Notes: a model not told the origin generated them from the letters alone. DNA of 64,000 bases from Clitoria ternatea (GCA_037962975.1 CM075675.1:444001-508000); one strand, 5' to 3'; shown: positions 10,811-23,103, numbered from the stretch's first letter. Program-made: numbers and translations.

Positions 10811-12639
10811 CATCAAAATTTCAAGGTATGAGTCTGGCCTATTAGCTTGTTATAGGATTTTTTAAAGGCTGGTCTGACCTGTTTGAAGGTCTGGTCCGTT
10901 TAAAAGCCTGTTTATAATAAGACTTTTAAAAACCTAAAAAAAAATTGTGTTCTCTTCCCTCCTAATTTTTTAATTGTAAACTTGTAATATTAATTTATAT
11001 TATATTAATGTAAATATGTTATATATATAATATTATTTTATGTTATAAATATATTGTATATACAACTAATTAATAATTAGCAAGCGTAAAGGGAAAGATA
11101 GAGCTGAAGTGAATTTTGCGTTTCATTTAGAAAATGAGTGTAATATTCAGAATTTAGCCATTAGTTTTATTAATAATAATTATCAATTTTTGTAATTAGT
11201 AGTAATTAATTTTTAGGTATAATATTAAGATTTAGGATGTTACAGATACCACGTGTAGATTTCTCTCACTTACGTCTTACACCTTGTTATATTCTGAACT
11301 GGGGTTAAGAGTTTGGTATCTTGACCGGGGTCAAGGGTTAATATCCTTGACCGTAATTACCTCTCTAACTCTCAGTTTTTTTATACCTAGGTTCAGTGTG
11401 AATCCGAGGTTCTTCAAGTATGGGTGAAATTGATGTTCCTATCTAAACCGAAGTCCAACAAGCCACACCGGAGGGGTACCTGTAGAAGATTCTCCGATGC
11501 CTAAGTCAGTACGGTAATTAAGACAAGATATGGTATTACGGAGATAGCTCCTAGAATTAGATCAGATCCCCTTTTGATAATAAATGAGTTGTATTTATAA
11601 TATTTACCTTGGCTTGGGAATTGGTTTAACCTTCTTCCTAACTTACTGTAGCTACAACATTTTGAAGGACAGACAGCCCATACCGATTCTGACTAATTGT
11701 CTAGCTCAGATTAGAACCGGGGTAATTTCTCTTGGAACCGTGGTTGTCATGAGCCTTAGACCTCGGATACGTCATCTGAGCCATTTGTAAGTAGGTTATT
11801 TGACAACGTGGCTTATCGTAATATCACCCCGGATTTCTCAAGAAGTTGGTTAGCACCCCAGATCACACCTGTCTAGTGAGATCCAATGTTGTTCCTCTTA
11901 ATTTGGTGGGAACAAAGAGACTTGCAGCTAGTTCGTTCAACCAACACATCAGCCTCATGTGTTGTGAGGCAAAAGAGAATGTGATATGCAAAGACACTCT
12001 AATGCTTATGTTAGTTTCAAACAAGTTGATGTTGAAGCTCAAACAAAGGTTGATGAACGTATCTTAATGAAGAGTAAATATGTAGTATTTATATATTTGG
12101 GTAGTGAGAATGTTCTACGTGACATGTGTTAATATGAAACCCATAAAAAACAAATAAAATCGTCATAATTACAAACATTCTTGACACATTTTACAAGTTA
12201 ATTATTGGTGTGCTATAAATGGATCCTCATGATTTACCTGACTCTAGTCGAGGAATCAGGATTGCACAACGTCTATCAATGTTCGGTCCATATCATTTAG
12301 ACAGACATGATCATCAATTATTTTCTTGGCAATAATGATTTTTATTTATATTTATATACTAGTCATGTTACATCATTTAGCATTAGCATCACGTTTTACT
12401 CTCTATATTTATACATCACTCATTATTATTTTTATTTCTTCTTTCTATTTTTTTATCTCTCTTTAAAAACGAACTCAACTAATAATTTTTGTTATCAACA
12501 AAGTTCACCTTAAAATTCTGAAAGGACGCGAGCAATGTGAACTGTGACGTGATTTATCATATTTTCATGTGGTAATAACAATAGAACCTATTAATTATTT
12601 GGAAACCAATTAATTGATTGTTTATAATTATCACGAGAT
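10811..12639. other. Gene-free region with dispersed repeat copy 2
   Basis: No gene recognised. About 11900-12200 is the second copy of the degenerate repeat seen at 1130-1630. Around 11280-11360 a TTGACCGGGGTCAA palindrome and a related CTTGACCGTAA motif occur. The remainder is AT-rich and featureless up to the probable first exon of the magnesium transporter. Confidence 0.4.
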
Positions 12640-12771
12640 TAGCAGAGTCCTCTGTTTCTTTCGTGTCTTTTTCATCTTCTTGTGTGCTGCACAGAGTGAA
12701 GAACTCCCACACAGAAAACACACTTCCGACCCAACCTTTTCTTCTTTGTGAGTCGGCGTCAATCAATCACA
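12640..12771 (+). promoter_or_regulatory. Probable 5'UTR exon and upstream region of the MRS2-1-like gene
   Basis: A pyrimidine-rich, leader-like segment ends in ATCACAG followed by GTATTC, a usable donor at 12772. A second possible donor is GGAG/GTATGA at 12975-12976. The matching acceptor would be AAACAG at 13640-13645, six bases before the start codon. A 5'UTR intron of about 0.7-0.9 kb is therefore likely. This is inferred from splice signals only. Confidence 0.45.
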
Positions 12772-13097
12772 GGTATTCCCCCCAACTCAAGGCTTTTAAT
12801 CTCTCTCTTTTTTCTGCCCCTTCTTTTCTCTCGAATGTTTTGGGTATAAATCGTTCCCTTTTGGTAGCAGGCTTGTGTTAATCGCATAATTGAAAATACC
12901 CTTGTCGGATTTTCCGCAAATCCCTGTATATTACCCGATTTATCTTCAAGAACACTTGGATTTCTACCCCCGGAGGTATGAATTTTGTACAACTACATGC
13001 AGGTTCTCTATAATGATAGAAGACACTAGATTGAATTAAATTATTTTTATTAGGTATAATGCTTTACTGGGTCAGAAATTCGTCTTGTTCTTTTTAA

Positions 13098-13254
13098 GGG
13101 TATGATTGGCAGTAAGAAAAGAGAGGAAGGAAGAGAAGGGAAAGACTTACAAAACACCATTTCTTCCCTTTCTTTGTAAGTTTAGTTTTTTCTGATATGA
13201 TTTGCAAAACCCTCTTTCTCCCTTCCCCTCAAAACCAAACCCCCAATCACACCC
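13098..13254. mobile_element. Harbinger-like MITE (157 bp) in the MRS2-1-like leader intron
   Basis: The ends are 12-bp inverted repeats GGGTATGATTGG and, reading the other strand, GGGTGTGATTGG (11 of 12 match). The trinucleotide TAA flanks both sides (13095-13097 and 13255-13257). The interior is G/A-rich on the left half and C/T-rich on the right half, so the whole element could fold into an imperfect hairpin. It is non-coding and probably spliced out. Confidence 0.75.
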
Positions 13255-13651
13255 TAAAAAGATGTGGTTTTCATTTTCTGTTTAAGTTTTGGCTGTCTGT
13301 CTTTTATTCATAGTAGACTTACAAAACATGTATATATGCAGAATCACTTAAAAAAACACAGAAATATAACTAAAACATTCCAAATTCATAGTCAGCGCAA
13401 TTACGGACGGCCGCGATTAACTACTATGCTTTTATTATTGGATGAAACACAATACCAGTATAAATGCATTGCGGGGTCTTTAATTTGTATTACATGCATG
13501 TATTCCTATAGTATTTGGTACTTGGTCCATGAGTATTTTGTCATGTTGAGAGATTGGAATTGTTATGTGGCTATTTTGTTTGTTTAATGCTATTGGAGAT
13601 GGTTAATGCTCTTACATCATATACGCGTTTTGCAATTAGCAAACAGTGATA

Positions 13652-16600
13652 ATGACAGATCTTAAAGAGAGGCTACTCCCACCAAAACCTGCATCAGCTT
13701 TGAACTTAAGGGAGGCAGCCAATCGACCATCTGCCTCTGGAAGGCAAGCTTTTCAAGGAGTGGATGTACTGGGGCTGAAGAAGCGAGGGCAGGGCCTTCG
13801 ATCGTGGATTCGTGTTGACACATCCGGAAACTCTCAGGCCATTGAGGTAGACAAGTTTACTATGATGCGGCGTTGTGACCTACCTGCGCGTGATCTTCGC
13901 CTACTTGACCCTCTGTTTGTCTACCCATCAACAATCCTTGGTAGGGAAAAGGCTATTGTTGTAAATCTAGAGCAGATACGGTGTATTATTACAGCAGACG
14001 AGGTCCTACTTTTGAATTCCCTTGATAGTTATGTATTGCACTATGTGATGGAGTTACAACGGCGGTTGACAATAAATGGAGTAGGTGAGGTTTGGCAAAC
14101 AGACAGTTCTGACATGAACAGAAGACGAGGAAGTAGGAATTTTGAAAATGTATTCAGCAACTCTTCCCCTGATTATTTGCCTTTTGAGTTCAGGGCTCTT
14201 GAAGTTGCCTTGGAGGCAGCATGCACATTTCTTGACTCCCAGGTTTGTTGAAATACATGGTTAAATCAGAGTCTAACTTATGTTGAATTTTTCTTTTATA
14301 CTGTAAAATGTTCTTCATTTCTTTCTTTAGTAATTTGTTATAGAAGATACTAGAGAGAAATAGTTGCTATGCTCACAGATGTTGTATTTCTATAGAATAG
14401 TTTACATACAACATTGAGTTTCTACAAATATTAATCTGTGGCAAATAGGGGAAGCATCACCATATTGAGGTTAAATTAACCTGTTCATGATTATTGTTTT
14501 GATATGGGCATCCTGATAGGGCCAAAGAGCCTTTTGTGATTAGCAGGGAGGGTACCATAAAATCTTTTGCAAATTTTTATAGAAAGCCAGTATGTGTACA
14601 ACTACAATCTTTATTGGATGAATTAATGCTTATCTCCCGTTGGCAAGACACTAAAAGATCTGGTGTTGTTGCTATTCCCCCCTCTGCAGCAGTTACTCCT
14701 TTATATGGTCTTGGGTGTAACCACTTTGTTCTTCATCCTATTAAAGGAAAACCTCCAGCAAATTTCATCTATATTCTTTTGTCATTGGTTAGCTCAGTTA
14801 TGTATGTTGCATGTGGTCTAGGATATATGTACTTGGTTTCTTCATTGGCTCCTAAGCGGAGCTGTGAAGCCACATCTTATATTCATGTGCTTTTGAAAGG
14901 TATCAGAGGATCACTTGACTTCACAGTAATTACAACTAGGACCTTTGTGTCCTTGTAGTCATAGGATGATTTCAATTTGATTAATAATGTAGCTTATGTG
15001 GTTTGTTGGTGGTAAAAATTGTCTTAGGTGTTTCTTACTCACTAGTGAGAAACAAAAAGGAGAGAGAAACAAAGATTGTAACAGAATTTAATATGGATCT
15101 GCGCATCTGTTTGTAGTTTCTAATGATGGGTTGATTGTGGTGAAGAGTAGGAAACAGTGTTTGACAATAGAAAAGATGGTTATTTACAAACTGGGGAACC
15201 ACGTTCATTTAATGAATTTATGCTAGGGTGGTCAGTCATGGAGTCTATGTAACTGTTGTGAGGTATGGTGGAAAGTTATTAAAGGAAACAGTGTGACCTT
15301 CTTATGGTGTTGATCTAGAAAAAGTCAATGGTTTGGTGGCATGAGAATTCCTATGAATTATGATAGTGCTAATGTACAAAATACCAAATCTGTCTTTTGA
15401 TATCCAAATAGAATTCTTGTTTCATACACTTGTGTAGAATATTTATCTTTGATGTTCTTGTTCATTTGGTTTTGAATTTGATAAAGTAATTAGTAACATT
15501 CTTAGTTCTGTTCTGATCATTTACAAAAGGCAGCAGAGTTAGAAATTGAGGCTTATCCATTGTTGGATGAGCTGACATCAAAGATCAGTACTCTAAATTT
15601 GGAACGTGTTCGTCGGCTGAAAAGCAGACTTGTTGCACTGACTAGGAGGGTTCAGAAGGTGGTTTATATTTTCTTCTTTCTTTATTATAGCAACTGACTG
15701 TTACCAAATTTGTGGCTTATTATTTGCTGTTTGGATGGATATATTTCAGGTTAGGGACGAAATAGAACAGCTCATGGACGATGATGGTGATATGGCTGAA
15801 ATGTATCTTACTGAGAAGAAACGACGGATGGAGTTGTCCTTCTATGGAGATCCGTCTACGACTGGATATAAGTCAATTGATGGTGCATCTGTTTCTGCTC
15901 CAGTCTCTCCTGTTTCATCACCTCCTGATTCTCGGAAGCTGGAAAAGAGCTTGAGCATTGCTAGGAGTCGACATGAGAGCATGAGGAGTTCTGAAAGTAG
16001 TACAGAAAGTATAGAGGAGCTTGAGATGTTGCTAGAAGCATACTTTGTTGTCATTGACAGCACCCTAAACAAGTTGACTTCGGTAAACACAGTATTATCT
16101 ACACTAACCTTCTTCTTTCTAGCGTATCACAGTTTATGAACCACTGTTCCTTGTTTCTTCTTCCAGTTGAAAGAGTACATTGATGACACAGAAGATTTCA
16201 TTAACATTCAACTGGTTTGTTTTCTTTCTCTCAGGGTTCTTGTCAATTTTATTTATCCTATTTTGGTCACATTGCTTATATCTGATTATCACAAATGTTC
16301 ACACAATCAATTTATTATCGGGAGAGATTGGGGGTTTTCAAATATTGTTGCTTTAAGATGATGATAGGTGTATGAACAAAATGATCTGTGATTCTCTTTG
16401 ATCTGGAAGTCTTCAAGTGGTGCTTGACTTATTTTGAGCTTCTATTCTTTTTAAAAGGAGAAATTGGGCCAAACAAAATTTTAGAGGAAGAAGTTTTGAA
16501 AGTATTGTTTTTTTCTTTCTTCAATGAGAAGGAAACTTCGAAAAATAAACTTTTAAAAAAGCTAGTTTTAAGAGCTCTTGGCTTATGCTTCTTCTCTTTT

Positions 16601-17102
16601 TTTAATTTGAAATTCCAAGGTTCCATAACTATAGAAATCCTCAAAGATTATTAAATTACCAAACAACTTTAAATTTAAAACTCTAATCTTAAACTTCAAA
16701 TTAATTTTTGAACTTGAGAAAAAATGGGACCAAACTCTATATTAGTAATTATTAGTTATCTGATGTGTTATAGGGGGTCTAAAAGTGGTTACATATTATG
16801 CCCACATTTGTATGTGATGATGATAGATATTGGTTGTTGATTGAATTAACTAACCGAAAATTCCCTTACAGGATAATGTGCGCAATCAGCTTATCCAATT
16901 TGAACTATTACTGACAACTGCAACATTTGTGGTTGCCATATTTGGAGTGGTAGCAGGAATATTTGGGATGAATTTTGAAATTCCATTATTTAATGTCCCT
17001 GCTGCTTTCGAATGGGTCCTTATAATAACAGGAGTTTGTGGAGTCTGCATATTTTCTGCATTTGTGTGGTTCTTCAAGTACCGAAGACTCATGCCCCTAT
17101 AG
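13652..17102 (+). CDS. MRS2-1: MRS2/CorA-type magnesium transporter, MRS2-1-like (5 coding exons)
   Basis: This gene encodes a membrane Mg2+ transporter of the CorA/MRS2/MGT family, which forms a pentameric divalent-cation channel. Exons are 13652-14242, 15530-15658, 15750-16082, 16167-16214 and 16872-17102. All introns are GT-AG and every boundary is in phase 0, giving 443 aa. The protein shows the near-invariant N-terminal segment of the plant MRS2-1 clade (LKERLLPP, then LGLKKRGQGLRSW), a long acidic and helical middle, and two C-terminal membrane segments. The first of these ends in the signature G-M-N at about 399-401. The C-terminus is FFKYRRLMPL. The ATG at 13652 was chosen over an upstream GTG in frame. 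In Arabidopsis the closest relative is MRS2-1 (MGT2), a vacuolar-membrane transporter; that location is taken from the family, not seen here. The gene looks intact. Confidence 0.96.
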
Positions 17103-18395
17103 GAAGCTACACTAGTCCACCAATACATTAAGTGATTGTTATTAATGTCTCGCGTTTGGCATGCAATATAAAATTCAAATGGAAAGCCGGCTCATATCAA
17201 GAGCGATTCTTTCAATTCAATTTTGTATCACTTTTAGGCCATTTCTGAAGATACCCTGATTCAACAATGTTTCTATATTTGGACTAAATTGATAGTATTT
17301 AGAATACTTGAATCGACAATACATTACATCTTCCTACTTCCTATTTCTCCTTTTCAGACTAAATTGTACTTTCAGCCGTTTAAATACATTTGACCATAGC
17401 TAATTACTTCATCATATAAAAAATCCATTCATATCGAAATTTCATACACGAACCTTTGTCTATGTTAAAAATAAAATTAAGTTTTGGAAGGAAAATAAGT
17501 TAAATGACCAGAGTATTCCTACTCATGTTTTGAAACCCATAAAGATATGTTCGATAGTTCCCCCCTCACATAATTGCATAATGGATCAAACAGGAGTATT
17601 ATTTTCTATCTCCCCTCTTCTCATAACCGAACATGAAAAAATTGAAAATATCTTTCATTTATTCAAGTTTAAGTTAGTTAACCAAATTTTAATACAATAA
17701 CAACTCAAATTTGAGGTCACAGATGGAGTTAACATAAATAATATTATTTTTTCATATTTTTCGCTCCACACATTTTGAAGTTTGACTAAAATTTTCTTCG
17801 TTAAGCAAAACCAAGAAACTCAATTGTCAGATTTCTCCTATATATTTGCCCAAATTACTCATATACTGTAATTCATTAAAATTTCCCCCTTTTTGTATTC
17901 CTCCACCCTCCCCTTTCCCTCTCTCTTACGCTAAACGTAACGTAACAGGGTTAATTTGATGACAGACAAAGTTTTGATGATTAAAACTCTTTTTTTGTAA
18001 AGACCCGGTGATTCATGGAACTTTCTATATCCAAATGAAAAATACAATTCTAATTCTAGAATTTATATCGTGATTTTTAAGATAATGTCTAGAAATGAAT
18101 ATATTCTTTTTAAGTATGCTGTCAAATCTTCCAATTGTCCTGTATGAATAAAAAAGATATTAGAAGTGGTAAAACTAATCTACTTTGATGATGTCTATCC
18201 GCTTCAAAACTTTCAGCCGAGAATACCTTTCGAGTTTAAAAAATGGATCTTTTTTCTAAGTTATGTAAGGAAGGGTGAAACTAGAGACCGAACATTCATC
18301 ATTTTAGAGACGAGATAATATCATAGTTCAGTCATATAAAGTATAGACATAGGCAATCACGACAATACGGAGGTAAAGGCTGAGACTGAGTCCGA
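17103..18395. other. Intergenic region, MRS2-1-like 3' end to PPR promoter
   Basis: It should hold the 3'UTR of the transporter (from 17103) and the promoter and leader of the PPR gene. It is AT-rich, without repeats or coding segments that I can support. Confidence 0.4.
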
Positions 18396-20285
18396 ATGGC
18401 TGTACCTCTGCAGTCACGCTACTACCTTTCAAGAGGGCTACATTGCATCACCAAACGTCCACAACTTGTGTTACCTGCAACAAGTAACGTTTCTCCCTCT
18501 CAGGCATTGCATCAAACACTTTCGCTACCCTCTCACTCTCACTACCCCTTCAACTTGGATTTGGATTTGGATAATCCAGCTCTGCCGCAATTCATCGAAT
18601 TCCTCAGAAAGGAAGAGAGTCTCCACTTGGAAGGTTTCCAAGCAAATAGGGATTTGATATGTTCTGCTATCTGGGCTTTGAGGGAGGAATGGAAACCTGC
18701 TTTGCTTGCCTTCCAATGGAATCCCCATCACATTAATGATGAGAAAGTTTGCAACTTGATCATATGGGTCTTGGCAACTCATGCTAAGTTTTCCACTGCT
18801 TGGTCTATCATTCAAGATATGCATCGTTCCTCTCTCCCCACGCGCCAGGCTATGCTTATTATGATTGATAGGTAAAAAGGTTACTTTAATAATAAAACTT
18901 GAAACTCCATATCATATCTCTAAATTCACTTTTCCTGCATTGGATTGCTTTCTGTTTGAGAATTCCACCTACATTACATTCTTGTATAACTTCGTTTTCC
19001 TTCAATTATTGGTGGACATGACATTGCACTAGTGGCCTTCTTATAAAAAGTCTTTCTTTGCCATTGTTGGATTGGAATTTGGGATCATTTGATTGTTACT
19101 GCTGAATGCTAGCCTTCCATTGAACTTTTTGGATTCATCTGCATGGTGACTGTTTTCTTTTGCTCATGCTAAATTTCATCAATTCTTGTCAGTGCCATGT
19201 CAACTCTGTCGGTAAGATAAATCGTTTTTCCGCCTTTTCACTTGTGGTATTTTGTTCCAATCAGGTATGCGTCTGCAAACAACGCAGCCAAGGCTATTCA
19301 GACATTCAACTTTATGGACAAGTTCAGATTGACTCCTGATCAGGAAGCATTCCATGCACTTTTGACCGCTCTTTGTAAATATGGAAATGTTGAAGAGGCT
19401 GAGGAGTCTATGCTAGTAAATAAGAAGCTCTTCCCGCTCGAGACTGAGAGTTTTAACATTATTCTTAATGGATGGTGTAACATAACAACGAATGTATATG
19501 AAGCAAAAAGAGTTTGGAGAGAAATGTCAAAATACTGTATAATGCCAGATGCTACTTCATATAGCCACATGATTTCCTGCTTTTCAAAGGAAGGAAATCT
19601 TTTTGACTCACTTAGACTCTATGATCAGATGAAGAAAAGGGGGTGGATCCCTGGGATAGAGATTTACAATTCTTTAGTATATGTTTTTACTCGTGAAAAT
19701 TGTTTGAAGGAAGCTCTCAAGATTATAGATAAGTCGAAAGAACAAGGTTTGCAGCCAGATTCTGCCACTTTCAACTCCATGATACTCCCTCTTTGTGAAG
19801 CTGGAAAACTAGCAGAGGCAAGGATAATGCTTAGCACAATGGTAGAGGAAAAGATTAGTCCAACCATTGACACATACCATGCTTTTTTTGAGGGAACAGA
19901 TTATCAAGGTACATTGGAATTTCTGAGAAGGATGAAAGGTTCTGGTTTGGGTCCAAATAAGGATTCCTTTCTCATAATTCTGGCAAAATTCTTAAAGTTG
20001 AAACAACCTGTAAATGCACTGAAAATTTGGACAGAAATGAAGACGTATGAAGTGGGGCCCAGTTGTATGCATTACCAAATAATGGTTGAAGGGCTTGTAA
20101 CATGTAGGTGGTTCATAAAGGCCAAGGAGTTTTACGAGGAGATGATTTCAGATGGGTGTTCTGCAGATCCAAAGCTTAATAAGCTATTTCAGGAAGAAGT
20201 AATCGATGGTGGTGATGAAGGAATACAAAATGTTAAGAAGGGCAATAGTAATAAAGGTGTGAGATATTCTGGAAAAAGAAGATAA
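18396..20285 (+). CDS. P-class pentatricopeptide-repeat protein, At1g80550-like (2 exons)
   Basis: PPR proteins of this class bind organelle RNA in a sequence-specific way and act in its processing, stability or translation. Exons are 18396-18871 and 19265-20285. The junction GATAG/G restores D-R-Y across a GT-AG intron and gives 498 aa. The N-terminus is rich in Ser, Arg and Leu with few acidic residues, fitting a mitochondrial presequence. From about residue 130 there are tandem roughly 35-residue helical repeats with typical turns (FNIILNGWC, YSHMISCFSKEGNL, YNSLVYVFTRE, FNSMILPLCEAGKL). No DYW or E domain follows; the tail is Lys/Arg-rich. The layout and several segments match my recollection of Arabidopsis At1g80550. 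The RNA target is unknown. Confidence 0.92.
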
Positions 20286-20384
20286 AATGAAATAGAAAAA
20301 TTATTAAGACCAGTCAAGAAAAAAGACACGAAGCAGAGAAACGGAAGCTCCTGATATTTTCCAATTGACATTCTACTATTGTGA

Positions 20385-20700
20385 CTGCCATATAGCATTC
20401 AGTGTTAATATTGTTAATTGAGGTGGGATATCTTGAGAAGATTGCTTTGTCATAGTCCTAGTCCTGACAGCTGATGCAGTCTGGCTGTAGCCCCTTTACA
20501 ACCTGCCTGTATTCGAATTTCATTACAGGAGCACATGTTCTGTGAACCCATTGTTATCTGATCATTAAGTAAATGCTTGATGGTTTTGGTTTCCGTTGCT
20601 TGCTCCAGATCTCATACTCCTTGTTTTGATTGTCATGATTCATATTTCATCATACAAAACTCATTTTGGCTGTTATCGTGGGAGTTCTCCATTGATGGTT
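20385..20700 (+). repeat. PPR downstream region, duplicated copy 1
   Basis: This stretch aligns in order with 21115-21430, about 730 bp to the right. Shared blocks are GTGTTAAT, GGTG(G)GATATCT followed by GAAGA, GCAGTCTGG or GCAGTATATGG, GTGAACCCATTGT followed by ATCTGATC, then CTTGATG, and GAGTTCTC near the end. The copies are clearly diverged. Confidence 0.6.
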
Positions 20701-21114
20701 GTTGGCTATGTCTCACAAAATTGTGAAACTAAGTCTAATAATTAAAACACATTACATTCCGAACCTAATATCTATATTAAAAGAAGAACCTTATGCCAAA
20801 AAGATAACCAACATGTTCTCTTCCGCTAGTTTTCAAGGGCGGATAAACAATTTAGATAAGGATGCAGAAGGCCAGATGACTGAACCTGTGAATTTGCACT
20901 TTCTACTTTATTCATCCCAAGTGATATTTTTTAGCCTTTTTATGAATGTGTGTGTAGAATGCTCTATCTGTATGTTGGCAAGTACTTCAAAAATATGAAT
21001 CTGCCGGGTTGGTTTCACTGACATGCTGATTTCCCATGTACTGTGGGGAGTTCATATCATAACATTCCGGGGGCATTGATGCTATGGCAGCATGGCTTGT
21101 CACCCATCATTTCC

Positions 21115-21430
21115 ACCGTTGTGAATGCTATAGCTTTCTGTGTTAATTTTGTGGTTATGGTGAGATATCTGAAGAAGTTCACTAGCATTAGCATTGGTCC
21201 TTGCAACTGAGGCAGTATATGGCCTGCCTAAGTTCAGGTTTCATAATTATAACAGAGCAGATGGTACAGACATGGAAAAATATTTTGAGTGAACCCATTG
21301 TGATCTGATCTTTTAAATGAGTTCTTGATGCTTGAGGCTTTGTGCTCCATTCCTCAGCTCGTTTTGTTATGGGCTATATCTAAATATTATGTTATCGTCT
21401 TCTTAGGAGTTCTCTGTTGATATCTTACAA
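21115..21430 (+). repeat. PPR downstream region, duplicated copy 2
   Basis: This is the second copy of the block at 20385-20700, with the same order of conserved segments including GTGAACCCATTGTGATCTG. Neither copy encodes a recognisable protein. Copy 1 probably overlaps the 3'UTR of the PPR gene. Confidence 0.6.
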
Positions 21431-21439
21431 TATAATGAA

Positions 21440-22310
21440 AATGAATATGGTAAGGAAAACATGCCATTCCATTCCAACATAGCTTGGTATTTTTTTTAAC
21501 CCTAAATTGTATCAATGTGAATTTTCAAAATCAGATTAACATAAATTGTCATTTTTTAAGAATGAAATTGTTGTAATTTATTCAACTTAATATATTTCAA
21601 GGGAAAAAGAAAAAATAAAGTCTTCTAGCTTTAACTTATATTATAGTGTAATTCTCTAACTTTATTTTATTTTGTTTTAATTTGTTAATTCGTTAATTTT
21701 ATCATTTTATTTGTGAGAATCTAAATTTCTCTGATAAAATGTAAGTTTATTTCTTTTCACTTTATTGTTAATTAATCATTATACTTAAAGCTAATTAAAT
21801 TGAAGTAAAATTATAAATTTGTGTAATTAAAGTAGTTTTATGATCTTCTTTCTCTCGTTCCTTTGATGACTTATAAATGATAAGTTACACCAGTATAAAT
21901 CATTTCTTTTTCCTAAATTAAATAAATCAAATTATATATAAACCAAAACTAAATAGAGAATAGAGAATAATAAGATTGTAATAAAGTCTTAATCTGAAAT
22001 TTTATAAGTGTTTTTTGGCGTAAAATTTAAATATAGTTGAAGTAATGAAGTGGGTAAATCAAAAGGTTTCTTATTTGCATGTCATCCGATTTACTTAGAT
22101 AGAGAAACTTAATATAGTAAACTTTAAATAACAATGTTTTTAAAATTGGATTGGTCATTAAATCAATGAAAATATCAATTTAAATGAATCAGAGATAGAA
22201 TTATGATTGAACTAGTAACAATAAAAAATCGACTCAAACCGATTACATTACTAATTCACAATTCAACTAGTGGGAAAAGAAACATTTTATTTTCCTACAA
22301 AATAAAAGAG
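21440..22310. other. AT-rich intergenic region upstream of the phytocyanin gene
   Basis: I see no gene, repeat or RNA here apart from A/T tracts. It contains the distal promoter of the next gene. Confidence 0.4.
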
Positions 22311-22314
22311 AAGG

Positions 22315-22385
22315 CCGTTAAATCAAAATTTGACCGTTAGAAAAGGGAAAAGAAGAAGAAAAAAGGATAAGTTGAATATAAAAAG
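22315..22385 (+). promoter_or_regulatory. Core promoter of the phytocyanin gene: MSA-like sites and TATA box
   Basis: On the minus strand 22331-22341 reads TCTAACGGTCA, a full match to the mitosis-specific activator consensus YCYAACGGYYA bound by three-repeat MYB factors. A second AACGG core lies at 22315-22319. A TATA box, TATAAAAAG, is at 22377-22385, about 55 bp before the start codon. Function is inferred from motif match and position. Confidence 0.5.
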
Positions 22386-22437
22386 CGGTGTTCGTGAAGT
22401 AGGCAAGTGGGTGTGTGGCCTTAGGCTTTATCCAACA

Positions 22438-23103
22438 ATGTTGTTGGTGTCGAAATCCAAACTCGTGTTTACCGTTATGGTTCTGATCTCATTCTCAGGC
22501 CTTGCCATCGCCACCGACCACATCGTGGGTGCTAATCGTGGGTGGAACCCTGGCATCAACTACACTCTCTGGGCCAACAACCAAACTTTCTATGTCGGCG
22601 ACCTCATCTGTTAGTATCTCTTTCTCCCCGCTTCCCCTTTTTGCTCCAAACCAATAAGAACCCAAAAATTATTTATTTTCAAAATTAAACAGTCTTTAGA
22701 ATTATCTGCTGTGGTTGAGGTGGAAGGGGATTGTGATTTTTTGTTGTGTGTTTTGAATGTGGTAGCATTTAGGTACCAGAAGAATCAGTACAATGTGTTT
22801 GAGGTGAACCAGACTGGGTATGACAACTGCACCACTGAAGGGGCTATTGGGAATTGGAGTAGCGGCAAGGATTTCATACCCCTCAATAAGGCAAAGAGGT
22901 ATTACTTTATTTGTGGCAATGGCCAATGCTTCAATGGGATGAAGGTTTCAGTTGTTGTGCATCCTCTCCCTTCTCCTACTTCTCCTCACACTGCTGCCAA
23001 CCATTCCACTCATAATTCTGCTGCTCCTCTCCTCTTCCATGGGGACCTGGGCCTCTCCTCTCTTTTCTTATCTTTTGCTTCACTTTGCCTTGCTTGGATC
23101 TAG
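22438..23103 (+). CDS. Phytocyanin / early nodulin-like protein without copper ligands (2 exons)
   Basis: This is a secreted or GPI-anchored cupredoxin-fold protein of the plant cell surface. Exons are 22438-22609 and 22766-23103. The intron starts GTTAGT and ends GGTAG, and joining restores I-S-F-R-Y, giving 169 aa. A signal peptide covers about residues 1-26 (hydrophobic core FTVMVLISFSGLAIA). The plastocyanin-like domain follows with paired cysteines in DNCTTEG and FICGNGQC, and a hydrophobic C-terminal tail after a Pro/Ser/His stretch fits a GPI signal. The type-I copper histidines are absent: Tyr stands at the QYNVFEV position and the second site reads GQCFNGM, so it probably binds no copper. 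It is closest to the lamin-like/ENODL17 group by recollection (FRYQK, VFEVNQTGYDNCT). Its role is unknown. The ATG was chosen because it opens directly into the signal peptide. Confidence 0.93.

Noticed and set aside
14536..14958. 140-codon frame in intron 1 of the magnesium transporter
   Set aside because: No family motif. The transporter exons splice cleanly around it. A KHHHIEVK peptide just upstream (about 14450) hints at a copia RNase H relic but is too short to support.
16430..16760. A MITE in intron 4 of the magnesium transporter
   Set aside because: The stretch has complementary GAAG/CTTC segments, but I could not find matching ends or a target duplication.
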